From assembly GCA_900074885.1 (NCBI GenBank), contig FJUW01000004.1, positions 2,202,734 through 2,266,733 of the forward strand: DNA of 64,000 nt, read 5' to 3'. Position numbers and translations under genes: made by a program. Below are positions 12,393 through 23,178 of the stretch, one piece after another. This stretch comes from Rhynchosporium graminicola (lineage: Eukaryota; Ascomycota; Leotiomycetes; Helotiales; Ploettnerulaceae). Under the pieces are notes generated by a model. The model was given only the letters and a program-made list of their open reading frames with translations, did not search any database and was not told the origin of the DNA. The first letter of the stretch is position 1. Every line of letters starts with the position of its first letter.

Positions 12393-14367
12393 CTAGACTA
12401 AGTTTCTTTTGGCACAACTTCTGAACACAGACATGCTTAAAAATCTTCCCGAACCTCTTGAAATTCTCCTGGGGTACTGGTACTCGTATGTATCATCCAC
12501 GCAAACCACGAGTTTGCATCGGTTGTGTTCGCAATCTATCGTAACCTCGAGAGTGATAACTTCAATTGGAACACCGACTTTTCCCAGTTGCAGATTCCTC
12601 ATGATAGCTTCCGCAGAATCGTACATAGGGTCTTCCAAATTTTTGGCTGTCTCAGCTTCAGTGGGATCGCTGACTCCTACATTATTATCGCTAGTCGAAG
12701 CATCGGACTCCGCTTGTAAGTCAGCTTCGTGATTTTCTTCCAGTACATCAGAAGTTCCGATATTTTTCTTGTAGAGAGCTAAATTTAATTTCCTAAGCTT
12801 GGGAAATCGAGTGATTTTCTTGACAAATATCTCGACCTAATGTGCATTTAGCATGGCGGTAAACAAGAAAGAGCTCACTACTTACGTCGTCAGGAATTTT
12901 CAGGTCTAAGTTGAGCGTTAGAATCTCCAATAGTGGACAGGCCACTGCCAAATGTGCCACATAATCGGCATCCATCTGCTGATTCTTGTTTTTTTTTTTC
13001 ATGATTTCTATTTTCTTGAGTTTGCTCCCCATCTCGAAAAAAACAGGCATATTGATTTCACAATGATAAGAGTCGAAGAAGATGAACTCTTCCAGGTGCG
13101 GTAGCGTGGTGGTAATATCGGTGAACCATGCCGTTAAGTCCACTTCATCAAAGTCTGGTTCATCGCCCTCATAATCAACGTTTGGAAACTGACATTCTTT
13201 AATGACCAGAGTTTTTAAGAAGCGTAGGTCGGTAATTGTTACTGTATCCAGAAACCCCTTGATGTCAATGAGATTCAATCTTAGACTTTTAAGACGAAAA
13301 AGTCCCATGATGCGTTGATGACTTCGTTTGTGTGCTTGTGGCAAGAAGGGGTGTTTTCCATGATCAAAACTCTAATTGCAGGAAACTTACTAGTTGTCAG
13401 CCCAAATCTTGGATCGATGTGAACTATGAGCTTTATGTGAAGCACTTCTAGCTCATCTGAAAAGTTTTTTCGACGATTGATATTTGTATCCGTAGCGAAA
13501 TCGTGAAAATGGCCCCCGTAGTCCTTATGGCTAGCTGATCTGTTGTAGCTCTTTAGTGTCGAATCGCTGTTGTAAGGGTCAAAGGTATCAATTTCCTTGG
13601 CGAAAAAGCTGAAGCTACCTCCCAGACCTTTTTCAGGAGGCACATCCGGCTATTGCAAAGAATGGGAAAGAAATAGTCTGCTAGAGCGTTTGTGTGAACG
13701 AGTTCGAGATTCGAGGCGTTACAGTCACTCAGTATCCTAGTATGCATCATAAGCTCTTTGCACTCGTCGCCAAGTATGAAATAGAAGTTACATGAGATGT
13801 TCCAGCCCAGCTTTGCCAATCCATCTGCTCATTCCCGATATATATATATGTATATATATATATCTCGACTCTAAATGAATTGGTGCTACCATGATTCTAG
13901 CGAGGTCGAAGGTATTTCCTAATGCATGCCTCTTAGTTGTGTTATTTTCATGCTCTCAGCAAGACTCATACCTTGATTCTTGCTATGCGGTAATCCACGT
14001 TGATGCCTCTCGTCAGATCTATAGCCCGGAAGGTCAAGAGATCGAAGATCGTCTTGAAAGTCCAAGAGACCTGTCGCAAAGACTTAAGCCGGTTTGTAAA
14101 CTTTTGGCAGCTATACTCATCTTCTAAATCTTGACTTCTAAGCTGGGCAAGCTAAATTTTACAGGGTCAGCTTTTCTGGCCTATGATGACCATGACTGGA
14201 ACGTTTTGACTTATGTTGTCTCTGATAATATACCACAATTCGACATGGAGTCTTCCAGTGCTGGATGAGATCGGGATTAACTGGTTCGACGCTTTAGTGA
14301 TGTCAATCATAATTTGATTTGGAGATCTATAATTTGGACCTCCGCCCTGAGGTTGTAGTTCTTGCAT
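12393..14367 (-). CDS. F-box / leucine-rich-repeat-like protein (splice model)
   Basis: Minus-strand model: exons 14367-14203, 14142-13972, 13649-13391, 13334-12886 and 12836-12393, 495 aa, all phases consistent. Exon 1 has an F-box-like segment (GRLHVELWYIIRDNIS). Exon 2 has LKSLRQVSWTFKTIFDLL. Exons 3-4 hold LRR-like repeats (FRLKSLRLNLIDIKGFLD; LRFLKTLVIKECQFP; LPHLEEFIFFDSY). The last exon is acidic, then basic. Sites: GTATGA at 13971, GTAAGT at 13390 and 12885, acceptors CAATAG at 13650 and TTAG at 12837. The exon 1 donor (AAC|GTTCCA) is weak and chosen for phase, with branch-like CTGAC downstream. The 322-bp second intron is long and could hide a missed exon. The expected role is an SCF ubiquitin-ligase adaptor (family inference). 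Alternatively the gene is decaying, like its neighbour. Confidence 0.55.
13839..13862. repeat. AT-dinucleotide microsatellite
   Basis: An (AT)n run is interrupted by one G near 13851. It lies in the proposed second intron of the minus-strand F-box-like gene. Confidence 0.85.
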
Positions 14368-16009
14368 AGTGAATAAGTAAAGTACTTCTTAGAAACTGGA
14401 GTAAAGCTCGACACTTGTCATTCGTAATGTAGTATAGGCAAAGAGACGATTGTCATTGATGAAGGCCGTGCTTAATGCTGAAGGGACATAGAAAGACCCG
14501 GAACTTCAGCAAGAGCAGTAAGTGTTTTTCACGGAGCAAACGACCCAATCTTTGTCCCGGGAAATATTTCAGTGCGAGATTGGGAAGCTAAAGATACTTA
14601 ACTAATTCAGCCCACCACTCGTTCCATCAAATTGTAATATTTCGTACCTAGCCATTCACTTTCCGTAAGCCGTCTCGGTTACCCTTCTTCCTAAAGTAGC
14701 ATTGACCCAGCCCGGCAACACAAGGAAAATAAATGCTGGCAAATGCAATCATTTAATATATCCAAATTTCTCAGGTACAGATTTTTCTCTGATTGAGAAT
14801 CTCCATAGGCTTAGACAATGAAGATCTGATGGCGTTCAATTACGTATCATCTGGCTCAAGAAAATAGGAGCTGAGCCTGCATCGTTGAAGTTTTCGCTTC
14901 GCCTTTCGAAAAAGTCTACAAGCTTTCATCTTGAAAAACACAATGGTGCTAGAAGGGCTCAGCACAAAATTGAAGTTATTCTGTCTCCATTTGTACCGTC
15001 ATAGGCGCGGAATCCTGAGCTACTATTGTAATTAAATTATTGTTAGGCTCCCCGGATTCTTTACAGATCCCCTAACTAGGCTCGCACTAACGCTGGCCAG
15101 CAAAGACACTCGCCAAAGTAAACTTTGCTTTGAATGTCGTAATAGATGTGCTTATGTGGAAAACAAGGGATTATAATCCAGTATTGGCTTTGAGATAATT
15201 TGACAGTAAACATTTCTCGGCAAGAAATAATCCCTAATAGCGCCGAGGAAGAATATCTGGTCTGAGGTCAGGAGCCACAAGTCCTCCAGACACAGCGCAA
15301 CAGTGACAACTTCGAAAGAAAACCGTTAAACCTACTAGCTATAAGCTGATCATTCACGGCTCCGAAAGATTGAGAAGGGAGTAGAAGGCTAAAGGCGCGA
15401 ATTGAAAGAGACAGGATGGGCTTGTAAGTAAATTGACTTGGTATGCGCAAAAAGAGGAATTGGATTGGCAATAAAAGGTGCAACAAGACTTGAAGACGAA
15501 ACAAGCTCCAGGCGCCCGAATAGAACCGTGAGTTATCTGCGATACTTGACAATACAAGACCAAATTAAATACTTGGGCAGTGTGGTGTAGGTTCCAGCTC
15601 TCCACTTTTCCAACGCCTAATGTCTTTGAGCAGATTACTGCACTCAACAATAATATAAAAGCTAATGGCATGGCTTTCCGTGTGTAAGTACGTGTAGTAA
15701 CCCTTAATCTCACGCCTTGTTGCAAATAGGGAGTGATCAAGACACTCATGTGGTCATGTAAATATGACTTTCGATACTTTATTCTCCACAGTCTGACATA
15801 GTAGACGAGCAAAATTTCTTGGATGTCCATATGTAAGATAAAATTGGGAGAGATAAGTCCTTCCTGAACCAGCATATGTCGGCGCCATGCGCTTACGGGA
15901 TAATTTTGCGCTTTCTGCACCTGCGACATACATTTTGCGTCTTGTCAGTCCAACCAAAACTCCCCAATACATTAATATGCCATGTTGAGATCCATAATAC
16001 CTAGTCTTC
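14368..16009. other. Intergenic region, no convincing gene
   Basis: Minus-strand frames of 94-191 codons occur at 15268-15929. They lack splice logic, domain motifs or a plausible start context, and overlap one another in different frames. The left part is the promoter side of the minus-strand F-box-like gene. Confidence 0.45.
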
Positions 16010-16570
16010 TCAAGGGCAAGGAAAGTTACATGCCCAGCCTTCCCTACCCGCCGAAAACACCACACTCGAAGCCGAACAATCATCCGTCGTCCACTTCGAC
16101 GTCCCAACCTGAAACTGCAACGCCACCTTCGTCTCTCCCGGTTCAAAGTCCGTAAATTCCGCCTTCAGATTCGGCTCATTATACGTAAATACCGGCGCAT
16201 TATCGACGTTCGTGATGTTGATGGTATGAGGTGGCCACGACACGGCGATCGAATCTCCTTTGTCCATTTTCGCCATTTTGAGTTGTGCCATGATATTAAA
16301 ATCTTGTGGTTTGGGTTGGGCGACGTTGTAGATGGTCACGTCCCAGTAGATGTCTGCGAACTGTCGGCCAATTCCCAAACTACATGTTCGATCTTCGGCA
16401 CGTTTTGAGAGGCTAGGGAGAAGTTAATTAGTCGAAGCTCCCAAGCCTGCAAAATCCCCGCCGAGGGGTCAAAGACGGGATGGAGCTTACTTCTCTTCTT
16501 GGGAGGCTGCGCAGCAGCTACTGACGATTGCTGCTAGGACGAGGCTTGTATTGAGTTTCATCTTAGGCAT
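16010..16570 (-). CDS. Small secreted cysteine-containing protein (effector candidate)
   Basis: Minus-strand model: exon 16570-16491, intron 16490-16413 (GTAAGC...CCCTAG, 78 bp), exon 16412-16010; 160 aa. The N-terminus (MPKMKLNTSLVLAAIVSSC) is a signal peptide with cleavage likely near CCAAS, followed by LSKR, a possible Kex2 site at about residue 30. The mature part is about 130 aa with four cysteines (RTC, DDC, WAC, FPC), three of them near the C-terminus, so one or two disulfides are possible. The core (DIYWDVTIYNVAQPKPQD... FEPGETKVALQFQVG) looks like a compact beta-rich domain. I recognise no family. Small size, secretion and cysteines fit a fungal effector or other apoplastic protein, which is inference. 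An internal ATG three codons in is an equally good start. Confidence 0.72.
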
Positions 16571-17637
16571 CTTGAGGCCAGAAACTTAATTTTAATTGAA
16601 AGTTTAGAAACTCGAAAGAGTGGGATTCGAAGAGGATCTTGCGAAAGAAAGGTCGTACAAGTCGCTCATCAGCGGGTGGCTGACGTTTGGCTGACATTTT
16701 CGGCTGGCAGACCAAAATAAAGATGATCTACATAGGCGACTCAAGCGAGCCAATCCTAGTCGGGAACTCCCAAACATTGGCGAGCTTACAAGGTCTGATT
16801 CGACAGCTCAAATAAACCCCAGCTTACAGCAGGCCAATGAGTGTGTGTTCGGTGCGATACTAAGATCTTGGTGTTTGGAGATACGGGGCCGCAGAGCGCT
16901 TAGGAAGTTCATACGATTTACATGCAGGATTTCCTTATTATAGACCAGGCATTCTGAGGCTAAGATGTACTTGAGCTGTTAAGTCCTTTTCGCGATGTTT
17001 ACATGTCTTCAAATGAAACTGTCAGGATATACTGCGGGCTTCCTATGTAAAAATTTACCCTCAAGATTGACTGACACATGAGATAATTGATAAGCTCCTC
17101 TAACTGTTCAACCAATAACAATAACACTAACTCTTATCTCGACAGATGTCTTTCTTTTCTTACTGCTACATACAATATTGCTTTAGGTTATATTCTAGGC
17201 TATAGAACTCGTGTTTCTGATCCCAAAGCAGAGATTGTGTCTTTTAGCTGAGTTTGGCCACGGAATTAATTTCAAGCTCTACGCTCGAGCTGGTCATAGT
17301 AATTAGACCAGTAAGAATGAGGCTGAGTATCTTGCATGAGTACCGTCTTACTTGTAAGAAGAATCCGCATTCGGTGGGTAAGCAGTTCAAGATCCAGTGT
17401 GTTCAAAAGAATGCAGGTGCTCTGTGAATGGCTGCTCATTACGACAGCGGATTGCCTCTCTTAAAAACTTATGTTGCAGTACCTTCTCGGTCCTATCCTA
17501 GGTACGATACTTCGATAAAATTTAATACGGCTGTTGGGACTTAGACTTGCAGGTTACCATTTGAGATTAGGCGCATACCAGGAAGTCACAAACTGGTAAG
17601 CAGGTGAGCAGCGAAATCTCAAGAGCACGATATCTAG
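16571..17637. other. Divergent promoter region between two secreted-protein genes
   Basis: No open frame of interest. This is the shared upstream region of the minus-strand gene ending at 16010 and the plus-strand gene starting at 17744, which are head-to-head. The TATA motif of the latter is listed separately. Confidence 0.5.
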
Positions 17638-17645
17638 TATATAAA
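17638..17645 (+). promoter_or_regulatory. TATA box of the 17744 gene
   Basis: TATATAAA lies 98 bp before the ATG at 17744, a normal distance for a fungal core promoter with a short 5' UTR. A pyrimidine-rich stretch (about 17680-17735) lies between them. No other motif in this intergenic region matches as well. Confidence 0.55.
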
Positions 17646-17743
17646 TGATGAAAGTCTCCCCAGAATGCGAAGCATTCTCGTTATCTTCTGCCTTATCCAT
17701 ATTTCCACCTGTTACTGCTTCTTAAAAGTCTCCGCCACACAGG

Positions 17744-18603
17744 ATGCGCTTGACAAATCAATTTGCGAGCTTCTTGCTTGCGGCCGCCACTCTAATCAAC
17801 TCGACCCTTCTCATCGCTCCAATTGAGAGCTATACTATTTCTAAAAAGCAATGGATTGGTGAGTTCCAAGGACAAACTTACAATGTGCCTGAAACTGTTC
17901 AGGAAAGACGCAACATGAGTTTTCGTCGATCACCAGCTAACCTGCAAGGACATATTCATACTTACTTCCTAAATATTAAGCCATCCTCCTTATTACTGGT
18001 CCAAAGCGAAGTCTCTAAGCCGGCACTTGAGGCAAGATGGAATGTAAGTTCCTTGAAGTAAGCGGAAATTCTTCCCCCTTCCTCCCCCCAGATGCTAAAA
18101 CTTCATATAATCACTATCTCGTACGTAAGATGAGCGTCATATTTTGGATTGTCTATGAAAATGTCTCGCCCACCTCCTGAGGCCTTTGCATCCTGATATC
18201 CTCGTGTTCCATAGTGCTGCCCCGTAGCTATTCAGAGCTTCGACTAGGCAAACAGGGACGCAATCAAAGATGGAATGCGATATCTCCGAAAATCTAAATT
18301 TCGATCTCGTCGTTGTGGAACATTCAAGCTCGCCTATCAGCTGCAGTTGGGACGCCGCGATCTGGTAGTATAACCAGGTACGTTGAACGGTTAAAACATC
18401 TATCAAATGTTGATTTTAAATTCGCTTTAGCAAAATGGTCTTTCCACCCAAAACTTTCCCTGGCTGCGGCTTACGCTCAAGTCTTTGACGATACCTGCAG
18501 TCGTCTCACTACTGTCTGTGAAAAGAACTTTGATGATGGCGGATACAATATTGTTGTTCGTAGGGATAAATGCAAGGTCTTTCAACTGTGTGGGAAGTAC
18601 TAA
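17744..18603 (+). CDS. Small secreted cysteine-containing protein (tentative splice model)
   Basis: Exon 1 (17744-18043) begins with a clear signal peptide (MRLTNQFASFLLAAATLI) and ends at GTAAGT. A phase-consistent model is 17744-18043, 18092-18120, 18236-18364 and 18501-18603, giving 186 aa. The second exon is a 29-nt micro-exon bounded by CCCCAG and GTACGT; the last acceptor is CCTGCAG. The end is cysteine-rich (VVVEHSSSPISCSWDAAI, then RLTTVCEKNFDDGGYNIVV, DKCKVFQLCGKY). A different acceptor for the last exon (TTTAG at about 18431) gives a longer hydrophilic stretch but breaks phase. No family is recognised. Signal peptide, TATA box and paired cysteines suggest a secreted, possibly host-directed protein. 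The first and last exons are better supported than the middle. Confidence 0.45.
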
Positions 18604-19850
18604 GATACCTCTGGAGACGGGCTTTGCTACAATCTTTTTTTCCGTCTCTGTCACGCAGATGCGAGAGGTATCTAGCACAGAATGAATAGATAAGCATATT
18701 TCAGCTTACTTTTTGCTATCGTGATCCTGATCTTGAGAACAATAGATAATCTTTCTTAGTCTACCAGTGATAGCAACACTGCTGATCATCACTCTGTCAA
18801 CCTAAAACTCGGGGCAATCCATATCCCATAGAACTTCTTACGCTCCATGATTTCTTTCTATGACTTTCCGTTTTGTGCTACTGAAGGATACATTCTAGGT
18901 ATTTCGCTCTTGAAGATTTCAGGTCGCACAAAGACCGTAGCTTTATTCTCCTGCAACTTGTCCATCGTAGATTCAGTCCTTCCCTCATAACCTTCTCCCG
19001 GATATCTTCAGCGACTTCTATAAATGGAACTATAAATTGAGCGCCATCCTTACGTTGTAGATCTACGTAGCTCGCGAAAGGCCAATTTGAGAATGACTCA
19101 GAACGAAGAACTTGATAGTGCTGAGACAAACTACTGTTTGTGTCACGTCAAGCACTTCTTGTCAATATTGCTTTCCCTCAGTTTAGAGTAGTATACCCTC
19201 TTCTTGGCACTAGTGTCTGAAGCTCTATTTGTAGCCGAGAATAGATATTACAGGAGAAATGAAATTATCTACTTGACAATGAAAGATTTTATGAGAAGCG
19301 AAATACACTTGATAAAACTTCTCTCTGGTAGTGTTACCTTTTGAGCCACTTTTTTCGAGTTCCATGTGGAACCACAGCCTTTAACTCGATAGAATTCATC
19401 ACGATCAATTTCAGAAGCTCTTGATGGTATTCATACAGTATGTAATATTTGAAGCTAGTCTTTAATTTTTGATTTTATAAACTCAGTTTTCTTTCTTCTA
19501 AATTTCTATCTGTGTGTTCATTTTCGTTCTACTCACATATAATAGCTATTGCTTCTAATTATAGGACTAGAGTTATTTTGAAAGTTCCTTGTAATTTGCA
19601 GGTGGCTATCAGAAACTCTTTCTCGATTTAATGTTTCGTAAAATTAGTCTTCTTGACCTCAGAGCGACAAGAACCTTGAAAAACTCGTTCTGGCTCAAGC
19701 AGTAGCAGTAACCCCATGCTTTGCACTTTTCGACCACGACCAACTATCTGATTATCTCATCCAACTATCGAATGATTCTATTTTCTGGAAGTTTTGAAAG
19801 CACAGGGAAATTATAATTATAGTTAATCGTTTGATTCGAGGTGCATATAA
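18604..19850. other. Intergenic region, no convincing gene
   Basis: AT-rich, with short frames only. An 83-codon minus-strand frame at 18878-19129 lacks supporting features. A TATA-like tataa sits immediately before the ATG at 19851 and is too close to act as that gene's TATA box with that start. Confidence 0.45.
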
Positions 19851-20560
19851 ATGATTGAGATCAAGCTTTCAAGTGCGAGCCAGCTAGTGGAGGAGAAGAA
19901 GACACCTGATGACCAGAATCTACAGCCCTCTACCAAGCTGATAGTCGAGAAAGAACACTCAATGTCCTCACTGCAGATGCTAGACCAGCTACGCAATCTA
20001 GACCGCCTGATGAACGCTCACGCAACTCGAAATAAGGATGATGACATTCCTGGCATCAAAAGAGACATGGATAGCAAGGAGTACTGGAATGATGACGAGG
20101 ATCAGCTGGACATGCGACCAGAGGTCCAGATTGAATGTAGCTTCAATACCGACAGCGGCCACTTAATTGACAATCACAACATCGAGTGAGTAAAACTTAG
20201 CTGTTAGACCGTAGAAAGGATAATTTCTGCGACTAGTCTCTCCTAAAGATAATTGTTTCTATATTTCGTAGTATAATTGACCTTGAGATAAAACAAAAAA
20301 TCGATAAACAGGTGAAGATAGCTGCTTTCTCATCTCCTTATCCTGAAAATAAAAAGGAGGAACCCATTATACTTATTCTCGTGCGGCCAAAGAAGCGATC
20401 TTATATTCTTCGGTTCGCAGAAACGTTACAGGCCTCGTATATTCTCGGTTTTTGTAAGTGCCAGAGAAGTATTTCGGATTGGAAAATGCCTGACGAGTCC
20501 AAGTTCTTACCCCTCCAAAAAGCCCGTGTCGATTCTAGAGAGTCTCAGATGTTATCTTGA
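19851..20560 (+). CDS. Hypothetical protein, two exons, 207 aa
   Basis: Exons 19851-20185 and 20272-20560 join in frame through an 86-bp intron (GTGAGT...TTTCGTAG), reading HNIDIIDLEIKQKIDKQ across the junction. The protein is highly charged: an acidic middle (NKDDDIPGIKRDMDSKEYW) and a lysine-rich second half with a hydrophobic strand (EEPIILILVRPKKRSYIL). There is no signal peptide or membrane segment, so it is probably intracellular. I recognise no family. Because tataa directly precedes the first ATG, translation may start at an internal ATG (MSSLQMLDQLRNLD, about 19961). Clean splicing with phase continuity is the main support. Confidence 0.6.
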
Positions 20561-23178
20561 TTTCTATCCAGTAGTCTGAGCGTTTCTATTCTTCAAACCT
20601 CGCTCATAGATATTAAAGTGCGACCAACAGCTAGGGAATGAGACCCCTGACTCTCTTCTGCCAAACTAACTAAGAGGGACAAGTCAGGGGATGTTTTGTA
20701 TGCTAGACGCCCATCGAGATGTATTCAATATTGTATTCAGTCAAGGCTTTATATGCATCTCGTCATTCAGATTCCGTATATCAAGCCTGTATAGTATAAC
20801 ATTGCTGACAGAATCGCCTCCTCCCGAGGAGTGAGCTTAGCGCTTCCAAAAAGGTACTACACCTGAGAATTATAGTGAGCTCTAAGAGGCAGATGTAAAG
20901 AAGTGAAGTTTTATAATACCAAGCTTCGATACCTTTTTGAAGCTACGCATAAACTATTATCAGCAGCATAACTTTTCTCATCGAGACTACACTGCAAGTT
21001 GAGGATGATTCCGCTCTTTCCTTTTCGTCTAGAGGCCCCTTTTCATGCTTTGATTTAAGTCGGAGCTTACCACAAACAAGCGGGAACGTTTTTGGTGTCT
21101 TCTTTCTCAATTAGTCAATATCAATAGACCTTGTGCGAATCACCGTGAAAACCGTGATCAGAAGAGGAGAGAATAACTTGCCTGTATCGTGGCCACAATT
21201 TCATTCACCTTTAGGTCTTTGACTGTTAGGGTTTAGAGAGGGAAAAGGGTTTGGACAATGAATTGCCAGTCAGCGCAAATATCTCATCACTCCCTATCGT
21301 ATCTAAGGACGGGGAGGGAGATCGCAGTGCAGTGGACCTAGGGTCTAGTAGTAACTGTCTCGATGCTTATCAACATAGAAGACGTCTGGTACAGTATAAA
21401 ATCGACCTTCTTGTAATAGGAACGAAGAGACTCAAGACATTATGCTTGCGCAGGCCGGACCTCGAATAGTCTTGTGATCTATCAAGCCTTTCGCGAAAGA
21501 TAAGTGAGGACAGTTCCAAGTGGAGTATTGCTGGAGTGGATACGAAGTAATGAAAGCTTGAAATGCTCTCTGTGCATTATCACTTCGTTTTGCCGCACTA
21601 GTATCATCTTTAGCTTTGCTGTCATTAACCAGAATACCGCTGACGAGTCTATCTTGCTTTCGTTTTATTCTCAGAAGAGATTCCTTCCGAGAAATCAAAA
21701 AAAATGGTTAAAAGAAGCACGTTAGGTCAGTGGTTAATCTAGTCTGAGGGTTAATGAAGGAAGTCATTTCATATGATCCGGTGATGATTTGATTTTACCC
21801 GTCGTTGTGCCTGCGCTGATTCTACTTTAATTCGATGCGGACGTTTATCCATATAGTGTATCTTATTGTACATATATGATCAGATGACATATTCCCACCA
21901 TTAGATGCCTCTCTGGCTTAGCAATGTTGATAGGTTGAGGTAGTCAGTTTTTTCTTATCCTTGAACATCGTTTCCCAGCCGCGAGTACTTCGGGCTTCTG
22001 GAAGCCCATGCTGAAGCCATAGTGCATTCCACTATATTCCCGGTTTATACGATGGAAAACCTGCTTGACGTGCAGATCTCGAAAATAGTGGCAGGGCAGG
22101 GCGGGGCGGGGTAGCTTCGGAGCTCCCCCTCACTGTGGCGCGCGAAAGTGGGGCTGTGGCTCAAGCTCAAGCTTAAGTTTCAGGCTTCAAGCTGAAAACA
22201 AGCTTCATAGAAACTTGAACTCTCACGATCACTCAGGCCAGGCAGGGTCGTATATTGCAATTGATTGCCCCCAACAGATATAGGTAGGTAGCTAGCTACT
22301 AGTCATTTCCATCTCGAAAGAACGTTGTTGTTGTTTAAGATCCAGCTTTAACATTAACAAGCCCAGCCCGCCACGATCGATACCCAATAATAACATGCCT
22401 TACCAATCTAGCATCCTGCCTGCACAAGCTCTAGCGGACCGCATCTTCACGCCTCGGGTAACGTCTAAGTAAGGTCTATAAGGTTGCATTAGCTCCAGCC
22501 AGGTGCCGGCGATATAGCCTCCTCATCGAGGAGATAAGATAGCTTAGCTACCTACTTACCGTACCTGGCTAGTTGTATGCAGGTCCAGATGGCTGGGGTG
22601 GGTTTGATGGTCGGTCGGTCGGTCATATGTCATGTGTAAGTCGAGTCTATCTATGATGTGATTGATGCATTCAATATCCAACATCCATCATCCATCATCC
22701 AACATCCAATCTTTCAAGTGGCTCTCTCGTTTCATATTGACAACACGGATTCCTAGCGTGTACATCAAGTCAAGTTTAGTTTTGTTGCGTTGGTTGTGCC
22801 TTCCCGCCCCTGTGCCTGCCGTGCCTAGGAAGGAGCTCGTCAATACCAAGACCAAGACCAAGACCAGAACCAAAAAATTTCTGCCTCGAGCGTCTTCACC
22901 AAACATTCACTGTACAGCATTTCTTCGATCAACATCACTTTTTGAAACGGTATCGTTTTACTTTGAATTATTCTTTCTTCGTGCGATTGATTGACCTCAA
23001 CCCCAGCCGGTTGCTTCATCATTTCGCGTGCGTTTTGTCTGCAACAGCTCCCCGTCTGCTCCCCTCTTGCTCCCCCACTACCCCACCACGATTTCAAGCG
23101 CCTCAATTGAAGCTCAAACTTTTACCTGTCGATTGCTAGAGTACCGATCTTGAGTATCGATAGAAGCAGAGCGTCAGC
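20561..23178. other. Intergenic region with simple-sequence patches; promoter of the GH72 gene at its right end
   Basis: No convincing gene. Features seen: a G-rich patch ggcagggcggggcgggg near 22092-22111; repeated agctcaagctt-type words at 22160-22205; ggtcggtcggtcggtc near 22610-22625; a run of ccaagaccaagacc repeats near 22844-22870; and a strongly C/T-rich tract about 23035-23095. The last is a typical fungal core-promoter or 5' UTR signal for the gene at 23179. Confidence 0.5.

Noticed and set aside
15268..15929. Overlapping minus-strand frames of 94 and 191 codons
   Set aside because: No signal peptide, splice logic or motif; the two frames overlap in different phases, so at most one could be real and neither looks coding.
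21251..21725. Three overlapping 70-90 codon frames on both strands
   Set aside because: No consistent start or splice sites and no recognisable sequence.
22092..22111. G-rich patch as a regulatory quadruplex
   Set aside because: Only short G runs with irregular spacing; no gene starts nearby that would give it a role.
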